From Desulfurococcales archaeon (GTDB taxonomy: Archaea; Thermoproteota; Thermoprotei_A; Sulfolobales; Fervidicoccaceae): a DNA stretch of 64,000 bases. Shown in pieces: positions 8,155-16,038 of this stretch. The notes below the pieces were generated by a model. The model was not told the DNA's origin. It saw only the letters and a program-made list of their open reading frames with translations, and searched no databases. Each line of letters opens with the position of its first letter. Positions within the stretch are counted from its first letter, which is position 1. The stretch is taken from assembly GCA_009904015.1 (NCBI GenBank), contig WYEQ01000035.1:62001-126000 (forward strand), written 5' to 3'. The position numbers were made by a program, and so were the translations under genes.

Positions 8155-8667
8155 ATGAGGATAGCAGTAATCAGTGATACTCATGATAACCTAGTTATCA
8201 TTAAGAAATTCAAAAAAGAAATCCTGAGCGTAGGCATCGACTACATTGTTCACCTGGGGGATTTCACTTCTCCATTTGCATTTAAGGAGGTATTCAGTGG
8301 GTTTGAAGGAAAGGGGGCAGCTGTGCTTGGAAACAATGACGGCGAGGCTTTTTTGATGGCTAGGTTCGCCGAGAAAATGAACATAAAGCTGTTTAATCAC
8401 CCGGCGATCTTGGAGCTGGATGGCTTAAGGTTTTTATTGATGCATGGATTCAGTGATTCGTGGTTTACTCTTGATTTTGCCCGCTCACTAGCAGTCTCAG
8501 GCAAATATGATATTGTTTTATTTGGGCATACCCATTCTTTCTATATGGAGAAGATCGGGGATATAGTTCTGCTAAATCCAGGTGAAGCTGGAGGCTGGCT
8601 TACGGGTAAATCTACTATAGCACTACTGGATACTAGCAACAAAACAGTGTCCAGAGTCGAAATATAA
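8155..8667 (+). CDS. YfcE/MJ0936-type metallophosphoesterase
   Basis: A 170-aa calcineurin-like phosphodiesterase. Metal ligands are visible in order: SDTHDN, HLGDF, LGNNDGEA, LMHGF, FGHTH, ending with LLNPGEAGGWLTGKST, which is characteristic of the YfcE/MJ0936 group. ATG 8155 is chosen over a frame opening at 8068 because it starts exactly at the conserved first strand (MRIAVISDTHDN) and has GGTGG upstream. Its substrate is unknown; members hydrolyse bis-p-nitrophenyl phosphate in vitro. Confidence 0.9.
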   Translation: MRIAVISDTHDNLVIIKKFKKEILSVGIDYIVHLGDFTSPFAFKEVFSGFEGKGAAVLGNNDGEAFLMARFAEKMNIKLFNHPAILELDGLRFLLMHGFSDSWFTLDFARSLAVSGKYDIVLFGHTHSFYMEKIGDIVLLNPGEAGGWLTGKSTIALLDTSNKTVSRVEI

Positions 8668-8776
8668 CTTCTATCAAGCAGTCTTGAATTAGCAATATAA
8701 GATTCTCCTAAATTTTATATAATTCATGGGGACCGCGATGGAGAGATTTAATTAAAAGGAGAGGAGGGAGTCAGCG

Positions 8777-9037
8777 TTGTGGGATAAACTCGTGTTTATA
8801 GGTTTTATCACCATCATGATAGGTATAGCCTTGATAATCATCGGTTCCATCATAAGCGTCTTAAGAGCTTCCAGCGAAGAGAACGTGGAGGTCGAGGCCG
8901 GCGGAGTCGTGTTCATCGGGCCTATACCTATTGTTTTTGGAACAAACAAGCAGATAGCGTGGTATATGCTTTTAACAGCGGTTGTATTAGCTATTTTAAT
9001 GATTGTAATGCTATATATCACTAGGAAGATAATTTAG
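8777..9037 (+). CDS. DUF131 (TIGR00304) small membrane protein
   Basis: An 86-aa protein with two membrane helices (about 6-30 and 62-82) around a short loop carrying EAGGVVFIGPIPIVFGTNK. The FIGPIPIVFG core is the mark of the archaeal DUF131 family of unknown function. The TTG start is supported by GGAGG about 9 bases upstream. The rimI-like gene follows 12 bases later and may be cotranscribed. Confidence 0.8.
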   Translation: MWDKLVFIGFITIMIGIALIIIGSIISVLRASSEENVEVEAGGVVFIGPIPIVFGTNKQIAWYMLLTAVVLAILMIVMLYITRKII

Positions 9038-9049
9038 AGGCGCCTAAGC

Positions 9050-9526
9050 TTGACCCCGCAATTTATTATTAGAAAAGCCGAGAGAGATGATATCCCGAAG
9101 GTTATAAGCATTAACCTTAAGTGCCTACCAGAGAACTACCCCGAGTTCTTCTTCTACTACCACCTTGATAACTGGGGGGATGCTTTTTTCGTGGCTGAGG
9201 TAGACGGCGACGTTGTCGGCTACATTATGAATAGGGTGGAGAGAGGGATCGGTTTCCTCAGGAAGTCGCTCGTGAAGAAAGGACACGTTGTATCAATAGC
9301 TGTGTTAGAGGAGCATCGTAGAAAGGGCATCGGCGAGGCACTAATGAAATCTGGTATGGAAGCTATGAAAAATGTATATGACGCCAAGGAGGTTTACCTG
9401 GAGGTTAGAGTATCAAATACTCCTGCAATAAGGCTCTACGAGAAGCTTGGATTCAAAATAGTGAAGGTGCTTGAGGGGTACTACAGTGATGGCGAAAACG
9501 CTTATCTCATGGCTCGTGAGCTATAG
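9050..9526 (+). CDS. N-terminal acetyltransferase (RimI/Ard1 family)
   Basis: A 158-aa GNAT protein that acetylates protein N-termini from acetyl-CoA. The acetyl-CoA loop is EEHRRKGIGEALMKSG, preceded by the VVSIAVLEEHR strand and followed by EVYLEVRVSNTPAIRLYEKLGF, the usual C-terminal signature. The N-terminal region CLPENYPEFFFYYHL matches the archaeal Ard1 peptide-binding loop. The TTG start is 12 bases after DUF131, with GAGG upstream. Confidence 0.88.
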   Translation: MTPQFIIRKAERDDIPKVISINLKCLPENYPEFFFYYHLDNWGDAFFVAEVDGDVVGYIMNRVERGIGFLRKSLVKKGHVVSIAVLEEHRRKGIGEALMKSGMEAMKNVYDAKEVYLEVRVSNTPAIRLYEKLGFKIVKVLEGYYSDGENAYLMAREL

Positions 9527-9527
9527 T

Positions 9528-9767
9528 TCATATTGTCAAAGTGCAATATCCAAGTACTGAGTCTATACGCTTTATGGCTATGGCTTTCCTGGGACATACC
9601 ACTACGCAGCCATAGCAGTTAATGCATAGGTCTTGATTAACTTCTAGCTCATCTTTCTTCAAGTAGATAGCTTTTGTTGGGCATAGCTTTACGCATATCA
9701 AGCATTTATCGCATTTTTCGTTGTCGATCTTGACTTCAAGCTTAGAATTAAATAACTGTACTTGCAT
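9528..9767 (-). CDS. 2x[4Fe-4S] ferredoxin
   Basis: A 79-aa protein with two classical four-cysteine motifs, CDKCLICVKLCP (about 19-30) and CINCYGCVVVCP (about 48-59), suited to low-potential electron transfer. A short N-terminal strand and a C-terminal tail of about 18 residues flank the motifs. Its start overlaps the end of the upstream PHP gene by about 20 bases, so the two are translated from one message. Partner enzymes cannot be named from context. Confidence 0.88.
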   Translation of the reverse strand: MQVQLFNSKLEVKIDNEKCDKCLICVKLCPTKAIYLKKDELEVNQDLCINCYGCVVVCPRKAIAIKRIDSVLGYCTLTI

Positions 9768-10440
9768 TTCCTCCCACTATGTTTCTATAAATACTCCAGG
9801 TTAGTCTATCTTTTATTGTTTTTATTGAGTAACGTGTTATTAGCTTAATAAGGGGCTGTCTGGACAGGAGGCCTAGAAAGTCATCAGCTGTCTCTACTGC
9901 TTCGACTTCAGGAAACATCGTGTGGAACAAGCCCACCTGTGAGGGGACGTGTGCGTCGCTCGATGCCAAGCATTTCTTCTTCTTCATATTAGCTAGCCTG
10001 TATGTAATGTAGTTTAGAAGCGGGAAGGTCCAAGAGTTAAAGCACTCTATCCAACTAAATTCTTGGCTGAACGCTTTATAGCCACAGCCGTTCATGAGTA
10101 CATTTAGTGGATGCGCCGGAATAACGAAGCAGTTATTCATATCAGCTAGCTCAATTAATGCGTCGAGATTTCCTAGTGGGCCTTTGATACGCAGCGGAGA
10201 AGCACAGTATACTAGGAAATCGCCTAATTCAACTACACGAATCTCTGCTCCGGGTATCACAAGTATAGGTAGCTTCCTGTTAGCAACGTACTTAGCCGCT
10301 CTTATTGAGCCATCAAAAGTGTCATGGTCAGTGATGGAAATAACATTCAGGTTCCTTGATATAGATACACGTACCAGCAACTCGGGGGAGCCAAGACCAT
10401 CGCTAAGATGGGAGTGGATATGAAGGTCAGCTTTAATCAA
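9748..10440 (-). CDS. PHP-domain metal-dependent phosphoesterase
   Basis: A 230-aa polymerase-and-histidinol-phosphatase domain protein. The four metal-binding motifs appear in order: DLHIHSHLSDG, ISITDHDTFDG, IPGAEIRV, and VIPAHP, with a late SSDAHVPSQVG. Such enzymes hydrolyse phosphomonoesters or nucleoside 3',5'-bisphosphates; the exact substrate is unknown. The gene is divergent from the next one and overlaps the ferredoxin gene downstream. Confidence 0.88.
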   Translation of the reverse strand: MIKADLHIHSHLSDGLGSPELLVRVSISRNLNVISITDHDTFDGSIRAAKYVANRKLPILVIPGAEIRVVELGDFLVYCASPLRIKGPLGNLDALIELADMNNCFVIPAHPLNVLMNGCGYKAFSQEFSWIECFNSWTFPLLNYITYRLANMKKKKCLASSDAHVPSQVGLFHTMFPEVEAVETADDFLGLLSRQPLIKLITRYSIKTIKDRLTWSIYRNIVGGNASTVI

Positions 10441-10498
10441 TAGGCACGCAACCCCAAGTTATACTTGAAAAACAAACTATTTATTTGAGATTATCTAA

Positions 10499-11137
10499 AT
10501 GGATCGGGGCAAGGGGGTTCAGTTGAGCGAGAATATAAATGTAACCAGCATAGGCGTCCAAGAGCTGATTGACGACTTTTTTGCGAGATATGGTGAGAAG
10601 GGCAGAGCAGTTCTACTTGCTGCTGTGGAGGCTATGATTGAAATACAAAGAAGAAACGAATACACTAGGCTGGGAGATTTTGATTACAAGACACTAAAGG
10701 AAATGCTTGAGAGATTAGGAGGAGGAGTTAACCCAACTAATTACCTCAGAGCTCTAGAAAGAGAATACGGCATCGTTAACCAAACTTATAGATCAACGAG
10801 ACAGCAGTGGTGGTCATTCGCGAATAAAGAAGCAATTCTGAGCTGGTATGAAAGGCAGGTTGGCAAACATTCAGATGATCCTGTAGTTAAAGTCCTCGTC
10901 GTTAAATACAGAGTTCTCAAGCCAGAAGAGAAGCTTAGTAGATTGGAGGCATTATCACGAAAGCCATCATTATCGCTGGTTGAGCAAAAAGAGATTATGG
11001 ATTTCGTCTTCAATGAGCTGGATAAGGTTCTCCTTGTTTTGAATGAGATAAAGAAGTACGGCGATGTTTTTAGGAACGAGGTAAATGTTTTATCAAGAAT
11101 AATTGACTTAGCATACCAGCTATCAAGCAAGATATAA
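10499..11137 (+). CDS. Hypothetical protein with winged-helix-like N-terminal half
   Basis: A 212-aa protein I cannot assign. Residues about 20-115 look like a helix-turn-helix fold (FDYKTLKEMLERLGGGVNPT followed by NYLRALEREYGIVNQTYRST). The C-terminal half is helical and charged, with an amphipathic last helix. ATG 10499 has an AT-rich TATA-like element about 20 bases upstream (leaderless), while TTG 10523 has GGGGGT before it, so the true start may be either. It is divergent from the PHP gene. A regulator or nucleic-acid-binding protein is possible. Confidence 0.75.
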   Translation: MDRGKGVQLSENINVTSIGVQELIDDFFARYGEKGRAVLLAAVEAMIEIQRRNEYTRLGDFDYKTLKEMLERLGGGVNPTNYLRALEREYGIVNQTYRSTRQQWWSFANKEAILSWYERQVGKHSDDPVVKVLVVKYRVLKPEEKLSRLEALSRKPSLSLVEQKEIMDFVFNELDKVLLVLNEIKKYGDVFRNEVNVLSRIIDLAYQLSSKI

Positions 11138-11205
11138 ACGAGACGGCAATAATTACTCAAAAACCTGGAAAGACGCTGAGCAAGGCTACGTGGCTGCTTC
11201 TTGAG

Positions 11206-11430
11206 TTAGATTTTATTCTTTTTAAGCAAATTTGAGTTTATGTTGTAGCAACCCCTACCCTTCACCAAATAGCCCTTCTCTATTAACGAATTAATAATGG
11301 GTAAAGGATCCTTTATTCCTTCGAGGACTTGAAGCTCACGTATAGCTATTATTTCTCCCACAGATTTGTTTTTCAAAAAGTACCTGAGCACCGCCTCCTC
11401 TTCTTTACTAAGCTTGGCAGGCTGAGCCAT
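11206..11430 (-). CDS. Small winged-helix protein, 74 aa
   Basis: A 74-aa DNA-binding-like protein: LSKEEEAVLRYFLKNKSVGE, then EIIAIRELQVLEGIKDPLPI, then INSLIEKGYLVKGRGCYNI, the helix-helix-wing order of an ArsR/MarR-like winged helix. The start overlaps the end of the ribbon-helix-helix gene upstream by 23 bases, which points to translational coupling. The pair resembles a small regulatory module. No toxin is visible beside it. Confidence 0.75.
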   Translation of the reverse strand: MAQPAKLSKEEEAVLRYFLKNKSVGEIIAIRELQVLEGIKDPLPIINSLIEKGYLVKGRGCYNINSNLLKKNKI

Positions 11431-11584
11431 TTTTTATCTCTAATCTTTTTTCAGGGATATTAGTTATAAGCATTCCTATCGCGTATCTTATAGCCTCGCT
11501 TCTACTGCTAAATAATCCCTTATTCACAAGGTTATCCACCTCTTCTATGAGTTCTTTAGGAATCTTGAAGGTTACCAGCTCCAT
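11408..11584 (-). CDS. Ribbon-helix-helix (CopG/MetJ-like) regulator, 58 aa
   Basis: A 58-aa protein with the ribbon-helix-helix pattern: strand ELVTFKIPKELIEEVDNLVN, then the helix-turn-helix GLFSSRSEAIRYAIGMLI. ATG 11584 starts just before the DNA-contacting strand and has GGGG about 8 bases upstream, while a GTG seven codons earlier has no such signal. It is divergent from taw3 and overlaps the winged-helix gene downstream. It probably binds DNA as a dimer and regulates its own operon or taw3. Confidence 0.8.
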   Translation of the reverse strand: MELVTFKIPKELIEEVDNLVNKGLFSSRSEAIRYAIGMLITNIPEKRLEIKNGSACQA

Positions 11585-11752
11585 TTTGTTCCCCAAGAAA
11601 CTCACCGATCAAAAACATGGTGTCGAATAAGTTTTTAAAAGACCGCTTAACCGTTTTTAAACTAAACGAAACGTAAGGTTGCATGTTTAGTTTAATTGCC
11701 TAGAAGGCAGAAATAACTTCTCAAAACAAAAACAATATTGGTAGGTGAGAGC

Positions 11753-12331
11753 TTGTCATCGCTATGGGATACGGAGAAGAAAAAGCACTTAGAGAGGATA
11801 GCTAGGGACAAGGAGGTGGGATATATAGATATTAGGATAATCGACTTGCTTGAAGCTATAAATAGAATCGAGGCACTGTACACAACGAGCAGTTGCAGCG
11901 GGAGGATAGCAATCATTGATTCTGATTGGCCATGGGAAAAGGACGATACATTCACGGTGTTCAAATCACACGAGAAAATTTCCGAAAGTGATATCAAGAC
12001 AATCATTGAAATGATGCCGAAAGAGAGATACTGGTTAATGGTGAGAGGACCAATACTACATGTTATCGCTAAAGATTTGGAGTCGGCGAAAAAGTTGTTA
12101 AGGCTTGCGAGGGAATCAGGATTCAAGCACAGCGGCGTTATGGACGTAACATCCACTGGTTATCTCGTAGAGCTAATAAGTAGCTCTCAAATAACAATGC
12201 CTCTAAGAGATAAGTACGCGATTTATGTTGATAAAGAAAATCTACATATGCTTATAATGCTCTCAAACGAAATACTTGAAAACAGTTGGCTTAGAATAAA
12301 TAAACTAAAAGAAAAAATTGAGAGCTGGTGA
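11753..12331 (+). CDS. taw3: tRNA(Phe) wybutosine-pathway methyltransferase Taw3/TYW3
   Basis: A 192-aa TYW3 family protein, the N4-methyltransferase acting on 4-demethylwyosine derivatives at position 37 of tRNA-Phe. Family marks are YTTSSCSGRIAIID, FKSHEKISESD, and LRLARESGFKHSGVMDV. TTG 11753 is chosen since GGTGAG lies a few bases upstream, and an earlier in-frame TTG would place that signal inside the gene. The stop overlaps the ribosome binding site of the PhoH-KH gene, so they are coupled. Confidence 0.88.
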   Translation: MSSLWDTEKKKHLERIARDKEVGYIDIRIIDLLEAINRIEALYTTSSCSGRIAIIDSDWPWEKDDTFTVFKSHEKISESDIKTIIEMMPKERYWLMVRGPILHVIAKDLESAKKLLRLARESGFKHSGVMDVTSTGYLVELISSSQITMPLRDKYAIYVDKENLHMLIMLSNEILENSWLRINKLKEKIESW

Positions 12332-12336
12332 TTTCA

Positions 12337-13458
12337 ATGGTGCTAATAGAAGAAAAGGTGAAGCCCCTAACAAAAGGCCAAGAAAAATTGATTAAAGCTC
12401 TGAGAGACAAGAACGTCAACATAATAGGCGTTTTTGGACCTACAGGCACAGGCAAGAGTCTTATTGCTGTTTGTTTTGGTTATGATTCATTGTGGAGCGG
12501 TCTCTATGAAAGAGTGATTTACGCGAAACCAATAATTGATGTATCTACAGGTAAAGAAATGACTCTTGAGACCACAGGTGAAAAGTTCGAGGAAATAATG
12601 ATGCGGCATTTATTCGACCTCTTCACAGGTCTTGTTGATGGAGCGGAAATAGAAGAATTGATTAGCAAAGGAAAGATACAGCTTAGCGATACACATTACA
12701 TAAGGGGCCGAACCTTCGATAAGACATTTCTAATTCTTGATGATGCTCAGAATACCACTAGCGAAACAATAATTGAAACAATATCTCGTTTGGGAATGGG
12801 AAGCAAACTGGTTATTATAGGTGACCCCATATTCCAATCAACCTCTACAGATAGAAACCCAATAATCGAGATAAGAAGCCTTTTGCTCAGGGAACAGGAT
12901 GCCGCAGTCGTAGATTTAGGATTAAAAGACATCGTTAGACCCGGAGCCAAGAAAGCTCTGAAACTACTCCTTGAGCTAAGAATGAGGAAGAGGAGCTTAA
13001 CAGAAGACGAAAAGAAAGTTAAGCAAACATTTGAGCTAATAGCACCAGATGTTGGCATAGTGACCGTTGTCGATACACGCTCAATAAAGACTAAGATAGG
13101 AATAAGTGAGAGTGCGCCAGCGCCTGATTACCTAATCATTGTTAAGGAGGGGCATCATGGAAGGGCAGTGGGCAAAAGTGGAGAAAGAATTAACAAGCTC
13201 GAGAAGGAACTAAACATCAAGGCTAGGGTATCAGAGGCTTCGCTTGATTTCGTAGATTTAATCAGAGCAGTACACCCATTGCCGCGATCTATCTCTGCTA
13301 TAAAGGACATAGAAATAGAGGGAGGAGATTTGGTTTTATACGTGGAGCCTGGTAGCGCTGGCCCGCTTATAGGTCAGAAGGGCATATATATACGCTTTGT
13401 AGAGGCAGTGCTACAACAACTCCTTGGCTTAGGCGTCATAATAAAGGAGGAAAGCTAA
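12337..13458 (+). CDS. PhoH-like ATPase with two C-terminal KH domains
   Basis: A 373-aa protein. The N-terminal PhoH-type ATPase carries Walker A GPTGTGKSL (about residues 34-42), YAKPIIDVSTGKEMT, RGRTFDKTFLILDDAQNTT with the Walker B DD, and KLVIIGDPIFQST. From about residue 265 onward two KH motifs follow, with GxxG loops GKSG and GQKG. The fusion implies an ATP-driven RNA-binding or remodelling role; no substrate is known to me. ATG 12337 has GGTGA at the end of taw3, 5-6 bases upstream. Gene order taw3-phoH/KH-thiL suggests one operon. Confidence 0.88.
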   Translation: MVLIEEKVKPLTKGQEKLIKALRDKNVNIIGVFGPTGTGKSLIAVCFGYDSLWSGLYERVIYAKPIIDVSTGKEMTLETTGEKFEEIMMRHLFDLFTGLVDGAEIEELISKGKIQLSDTHYIRGRTFDKTFLILDDAQNTTSETIIETISRLGMGSKLVIIGDPIFQSTSTDRNPIIEIRSLLLREQDAAVVDLGLKDIVRPGAKKALKLLLELRMRKRSLTEDEKKVKQTFELIAPDVGIVTVVDTRSIKTKIGISESAPAPDYLIIVKEGHHGRAVGKSGERINKLEKELNIKARVSEASLDFVDLIRAVHPLPRSISAIKDIEIEGGDLVLYVEPGSAGPLIGQKGIYIRFVEAVLQQLLGLGVIIKEES

Positions 13459-13498
13459 AAAGGATAGTGAAACGTTTTCTTAATGGGAAACGAAAACG

Positions 13499-14458
13499 AT
13501 GAGCAAGCTAAGCGAAGAAGACATAATTGATATTTTCATATACGAGCTAAGCGATAGGTATACTCCCGGCACTAATTTAAACTTGAAAGATGATGCAGGG
13601 GAATTAAACAGTAGTTATTTATTCAACATCGATGGTTATAGCTCATTTAATAGCAAGTATCCATGGGAGACATGGGAGGACTGGGCCTGGAAGGCCGTCG
13701 TGGGTTCTATTACTGACTTGATAGCGAAAGGGGCTTTACCATTCGCTATCGGGTTCTCGATAGGCTTGTCTCAACAACTCGACATAGAAAAAATTTCTAG
13801 GAGCATAGCAAAAGGGGTAAAGGAGGCTTGCGATGCTTATCAACTAAGAGTTGTTAAAGCAGACACTAATAGTAGCAAAGAGGATGTATGGATAACGGTT
13901 TCATCCATAGGAATTTTGATTACTGATAAACCTATTCCCCGCTCAGGCGTTATTAATAAATCCTATATTTACGTTACTGAGGTAAATGGCTTTGGTAGAC
14001 TAATGACCATATACAAGAAATACCTGGAAGGCAAACTGACCTACGAACAGGCCAGACGTATGTACCGAAGGCCTATGGCGCCTTACGGTTTTCTGAATCT
14101 TTTACAACACATAAAAATAGACGCCTCTATTGACTCAAGTGATGGACTAGCTTACTCTTTAGGATTGATAGCGCGTAACAACAAAGCTGAACTCATACTA
14201 AGTAATCTGCCGAGACCACAAAGAGATTTAATATTTTTATATGAAACGAAGGAAGAGATGGATAACGAAGTTCTATATGGTGGAGAGGAGTACGAAATAA
14301 TATTTTTGACAAAGCACTCCCCAGAGGAAGTAGTTAGAGAATGCGATAGCATCAATCTCAAATGCATATATCTGGGGGAAGCTATATCTTCTAGTTATAG
14401 TAAAGTGTTTTTCAATAACAAAGAAATAAGCATGGATGGATGGCAGCATTTCCGATAA
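13499..14458 (+). CDS. thiL: Thiamine-monophosphate kinase
   Basis: A 319-aa AIR-synthase-fold kinase that phosphorylates thiamine phosphate to the diphosphate with ATP. Visible features are LKDDAGELNSSYLFNIDGYS (substrate Asp region), VVGSITDLIAKGALPFAIGF, a GVKEACDAY helix, VVKADTNSS in the place of GGDT, IDSSDGLAYSLG, and GGEEYEIIF near the C-terminus. The ATP-site loop VVKADTN departs from the usual GGDT, so specificity is a little uncertain. It lies 40 bases after the PhoH-KH gene and 15 bases before the prenyltransferase. Confidence 0.85.
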   Translation: MSKLSEEDIIDIFIYELSDRYTPGTNLNLKDDAGELNSSYLFNIDGYSSFNSKYPWETWEDWAWKAVVGSITDLIAKGALPFAIGFSIGLSQQLDIEKISRSIAKGVKEACDAYQLRVVKADTNSSKEDVWITVSSIGILITDKPIPRSGVINKSYIYVTEVNGFGRLMTIYKKYLEGKLTYEQARRMYRRPMAPYGFLNLLQHIKIDASIDSSDGLAYSLGLIARNNKAELILSNLPRPQRDLIFLYETKEEMDNEVLYGGEEYEIIFLTKHSPEEVVRECDSINLKCIYLGEAISSSYSKVFFNNKEISMDGWQHFR

Positions 14459-14473
14459 TGATGTGTGATTGCC

Positions 14474-15337
14474 ATGAGCATGGTCAAACGCATCGTGGTA
14501 GAGTTATTTAAGCTTAAGCAAACAGTTCTCCTTATCTTGACGGGTATTTTTGCGTATTTAATTGCTGCTGGAAGAGATTCAAGCTTAATAGTTTTAGCAA
14601 AACTAACATTATCCATGTTTCTAACTATCAGCGGTACCACTGGATTCAATATGGTTCTTGATAGAGACATTGACGCGTTGATGTTTAGAACAAGAAGCAG
14701 GCCTTTACCAGATGGTTGCCTATCAGTATCGGAGTCTCTTTTTTATTCAACAATAGCACTGATGCTAGGATTACTAATTGCTTGTTGGATTAACGCTTAC
14801 GTCCTAATAGCTGGTTTAACAGGCTTTCTAATAGATATCCTGCTCTATACTTATTTGTTAAAGCGAAAAACCTGGATAAGCGTGTTGATAGGAGGAATAG
14901 CTGGTGGAGCCCCAGCCTTTGGGGGGTACATGGCCTATCCAGGGGCTTCGATTATAGACGCTCTATTCTTTATGCTGATAGTATCTTTATGGGCCACCAT
15001 ACACATATGGTTCATAAGCACGTACTACAAAGAGGATTACGTGAAGGCTAGGATACCTATGCTACCGGTGGTCAAGGGTGAAAAAAACACAGCTATTTTT
15101 TCATTGTTTTCGTTAGTAGTAATCATAACAACGTACATACTACTATTCTTAAGAAAGGTTATTGGATTTGTTACAGTGACCACGGTTCTAATGCTAAGCC
15201 TTTATCTTCTTACACTTATTCATAATTTCTACAAAAATTATTCTGATAAGTGGCTTGCTAGGAGGATATACAAGTTCTTGAACATTTACCTAGGATTAAC
15301 ATTTGTAGTCGGTTTCTTGGAGAGAATATTACTCTGA
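14474..15337 (+). CDS. UbiA prenyltransferase, heme O synthase (CtaB)-like
   Basis: A 287-aa protein with about eight membrane helices. The first Asp-rich motif reads NMVLDRDIDALMFRTRSRPLP, the pattern of CtaB, and the second half has GGIAGGAPAFGGYMAY and ATIHIWFISTYYKEDYVKARIPMLPVV, again CtaB-like. It would attach a prenyl chain to heme B or a related acceptor at the membrane. No terminal oxidase genes are in the window, so another aromatic or polar acceptor is possible. ATG 14474 has only a weak GTGAT signal upstream; GTG 14465 is an alternative. Confidence 0.8.
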   Translation: MSMVKRIVVELFKLKQTVLLILTGIFAYLIAAGRDSSLIVLAKLTLSMFLTISGTTGFNMVLDRDIDALMFRTRSRPLPDGCLSVSESLFYSTIALMLGLLIACWINAYVLIAGLTGFLIDILLYTYLLKRKTWISVLIGGIAGGAPAFGGYMAYPGASIIDALFFMLIVSLWATIHIWFISTYYKEDYVKARIPMLPVVKGEKNTAIFSLFSLVVIITTYILLFLRKVIGFVTVTTVLMLSLYLLTLIHNFYKNYSDKWLARRIYKFLNIYLGLTFVVGFLERILL

Positions 15338-15612
15338 CCTCCTCCCCCGCCCTGAATGGCGAGGGTTTCTTTTAGGGGGTTCACTGGTTCCCCTCGTCTG
15401 TTCGGGTCTACATCTGTCATTTGCGGGGCAGTCGGGGTGGCCAGAGACCCCCATCACAGCTTATGAGCTTATATGAGTGGTTGCGCTCCCCGCACCCACG
15501 TGGTTGGGGGCAACCACGACCTACAATTAACTTATAACTAGAAAACAATTATGCAAGAGGGGGCTACAGACTTTCCTATCTATCCCAGCCTTAAAAGGGA
15601 AGGCTTTCAGTT
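15338..15612 (-). mobile_element. Internally deleted IS200/IS605-type element with tnpB 3' remnant
   Basis: A GC-rich island of about 275 bases in AT-rich surroundings starts right after the prenyltransferase stop. On the minus strand one frame from about 15447 to 15342 gives SLATPTAPQMTDV and PNRRGEPVNPLKETLA, the familiar C-terminal tail of archaeal TnpB, followed by a terminal hairpin (15345-15364) of the IS605 right-end type. A second hairpin (AGCCTT/AAGGCT, 15587-15605) next to TGAAAGCC looks like a left end. No tnpA or tnpB core remains. This would be a MITE-like derivative retaining the region that encodes the omega/reRNA in intact elements. Confidence 0.7.
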
Positions 15613-15679
15613 GTAAAAATTAAGCTATACATTACCTTATTAGTTAGTAATTTCATTATTAGAGGATAGGTGGATATTC

Positions 15680-16033
15680 GTGAGCAAGTTCAGGTTAAGC
15701 ATCCCTAAAAGCGAAGAAGACCTAAAGGAACTTGTTGAAGAAATATCCAAGGAGCATGAGCATGAACACGAACACGAACATCATCACCACCATGAGCATG
15801 CTGAGGATGAAGTTGTAATAGCGATAAACGTTTTGATCGACGCAGTTAATGACTTAGCAAGCAGAATAGATAGGCTTGATAAGAGAGTACGTAGCCTTGA
15901 AAAACAAGCCTTAGCTATTAGTAAACTTCAAAGCCTTGTGCTAAAACTTCAATTAACAGAGCAACCGATTGATAAAGAAAAAATCCTTGAAGAGCTGAAG
16001 ACCATAATTGAGGAAATTGATAAAAAAGAGTAG
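15680..16033 (+). CDS. Histidine-rich coiled-coil protein, 117 aa
   Basis: I know no family name. The protein has a His/Glu cluster at about residues 25-41 (16 of 17 positions are His or Glu), then a charged helix and a coiled-coil segment INVLIDAVNDLASRIDRLD to about residue 85, ending in an acidic helix. The cluster should bind Zn2+, Ni2+ or similar metals. The GTG start has GGTGG upstream. It converges on the carboxyltransferase gene with 5 bases between their stops. A metal chaperone or storage role is a guess. Confidence 0.75.
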   Translation: MSKFRLSIPKSEEDLKELVEEISKEHEHEHEHEHHHHHEHAEDEVVIAINVLIDAVNDLASRIDRLDKRVRSLEKQALAISKLQSLVLKLQLTEQPIDKEKILEELKTIIEEIDKKE

Positions 16034-16038
16034 CTTCT

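Noticed and set aside
11206-11605. Toxin-antitoxin pair
   Set aside because: Both overlapping small proteins look like DNA-binding regulators; no toxin-like nuclease or PIN domain is visible.
15760-15800. Tandem repeat of GAACAC-like units suggesting a CRISPR or simple repeat
   Set aside because: It lies inside the reading frame and codes for the His/Glu cluster; no spacers are present.
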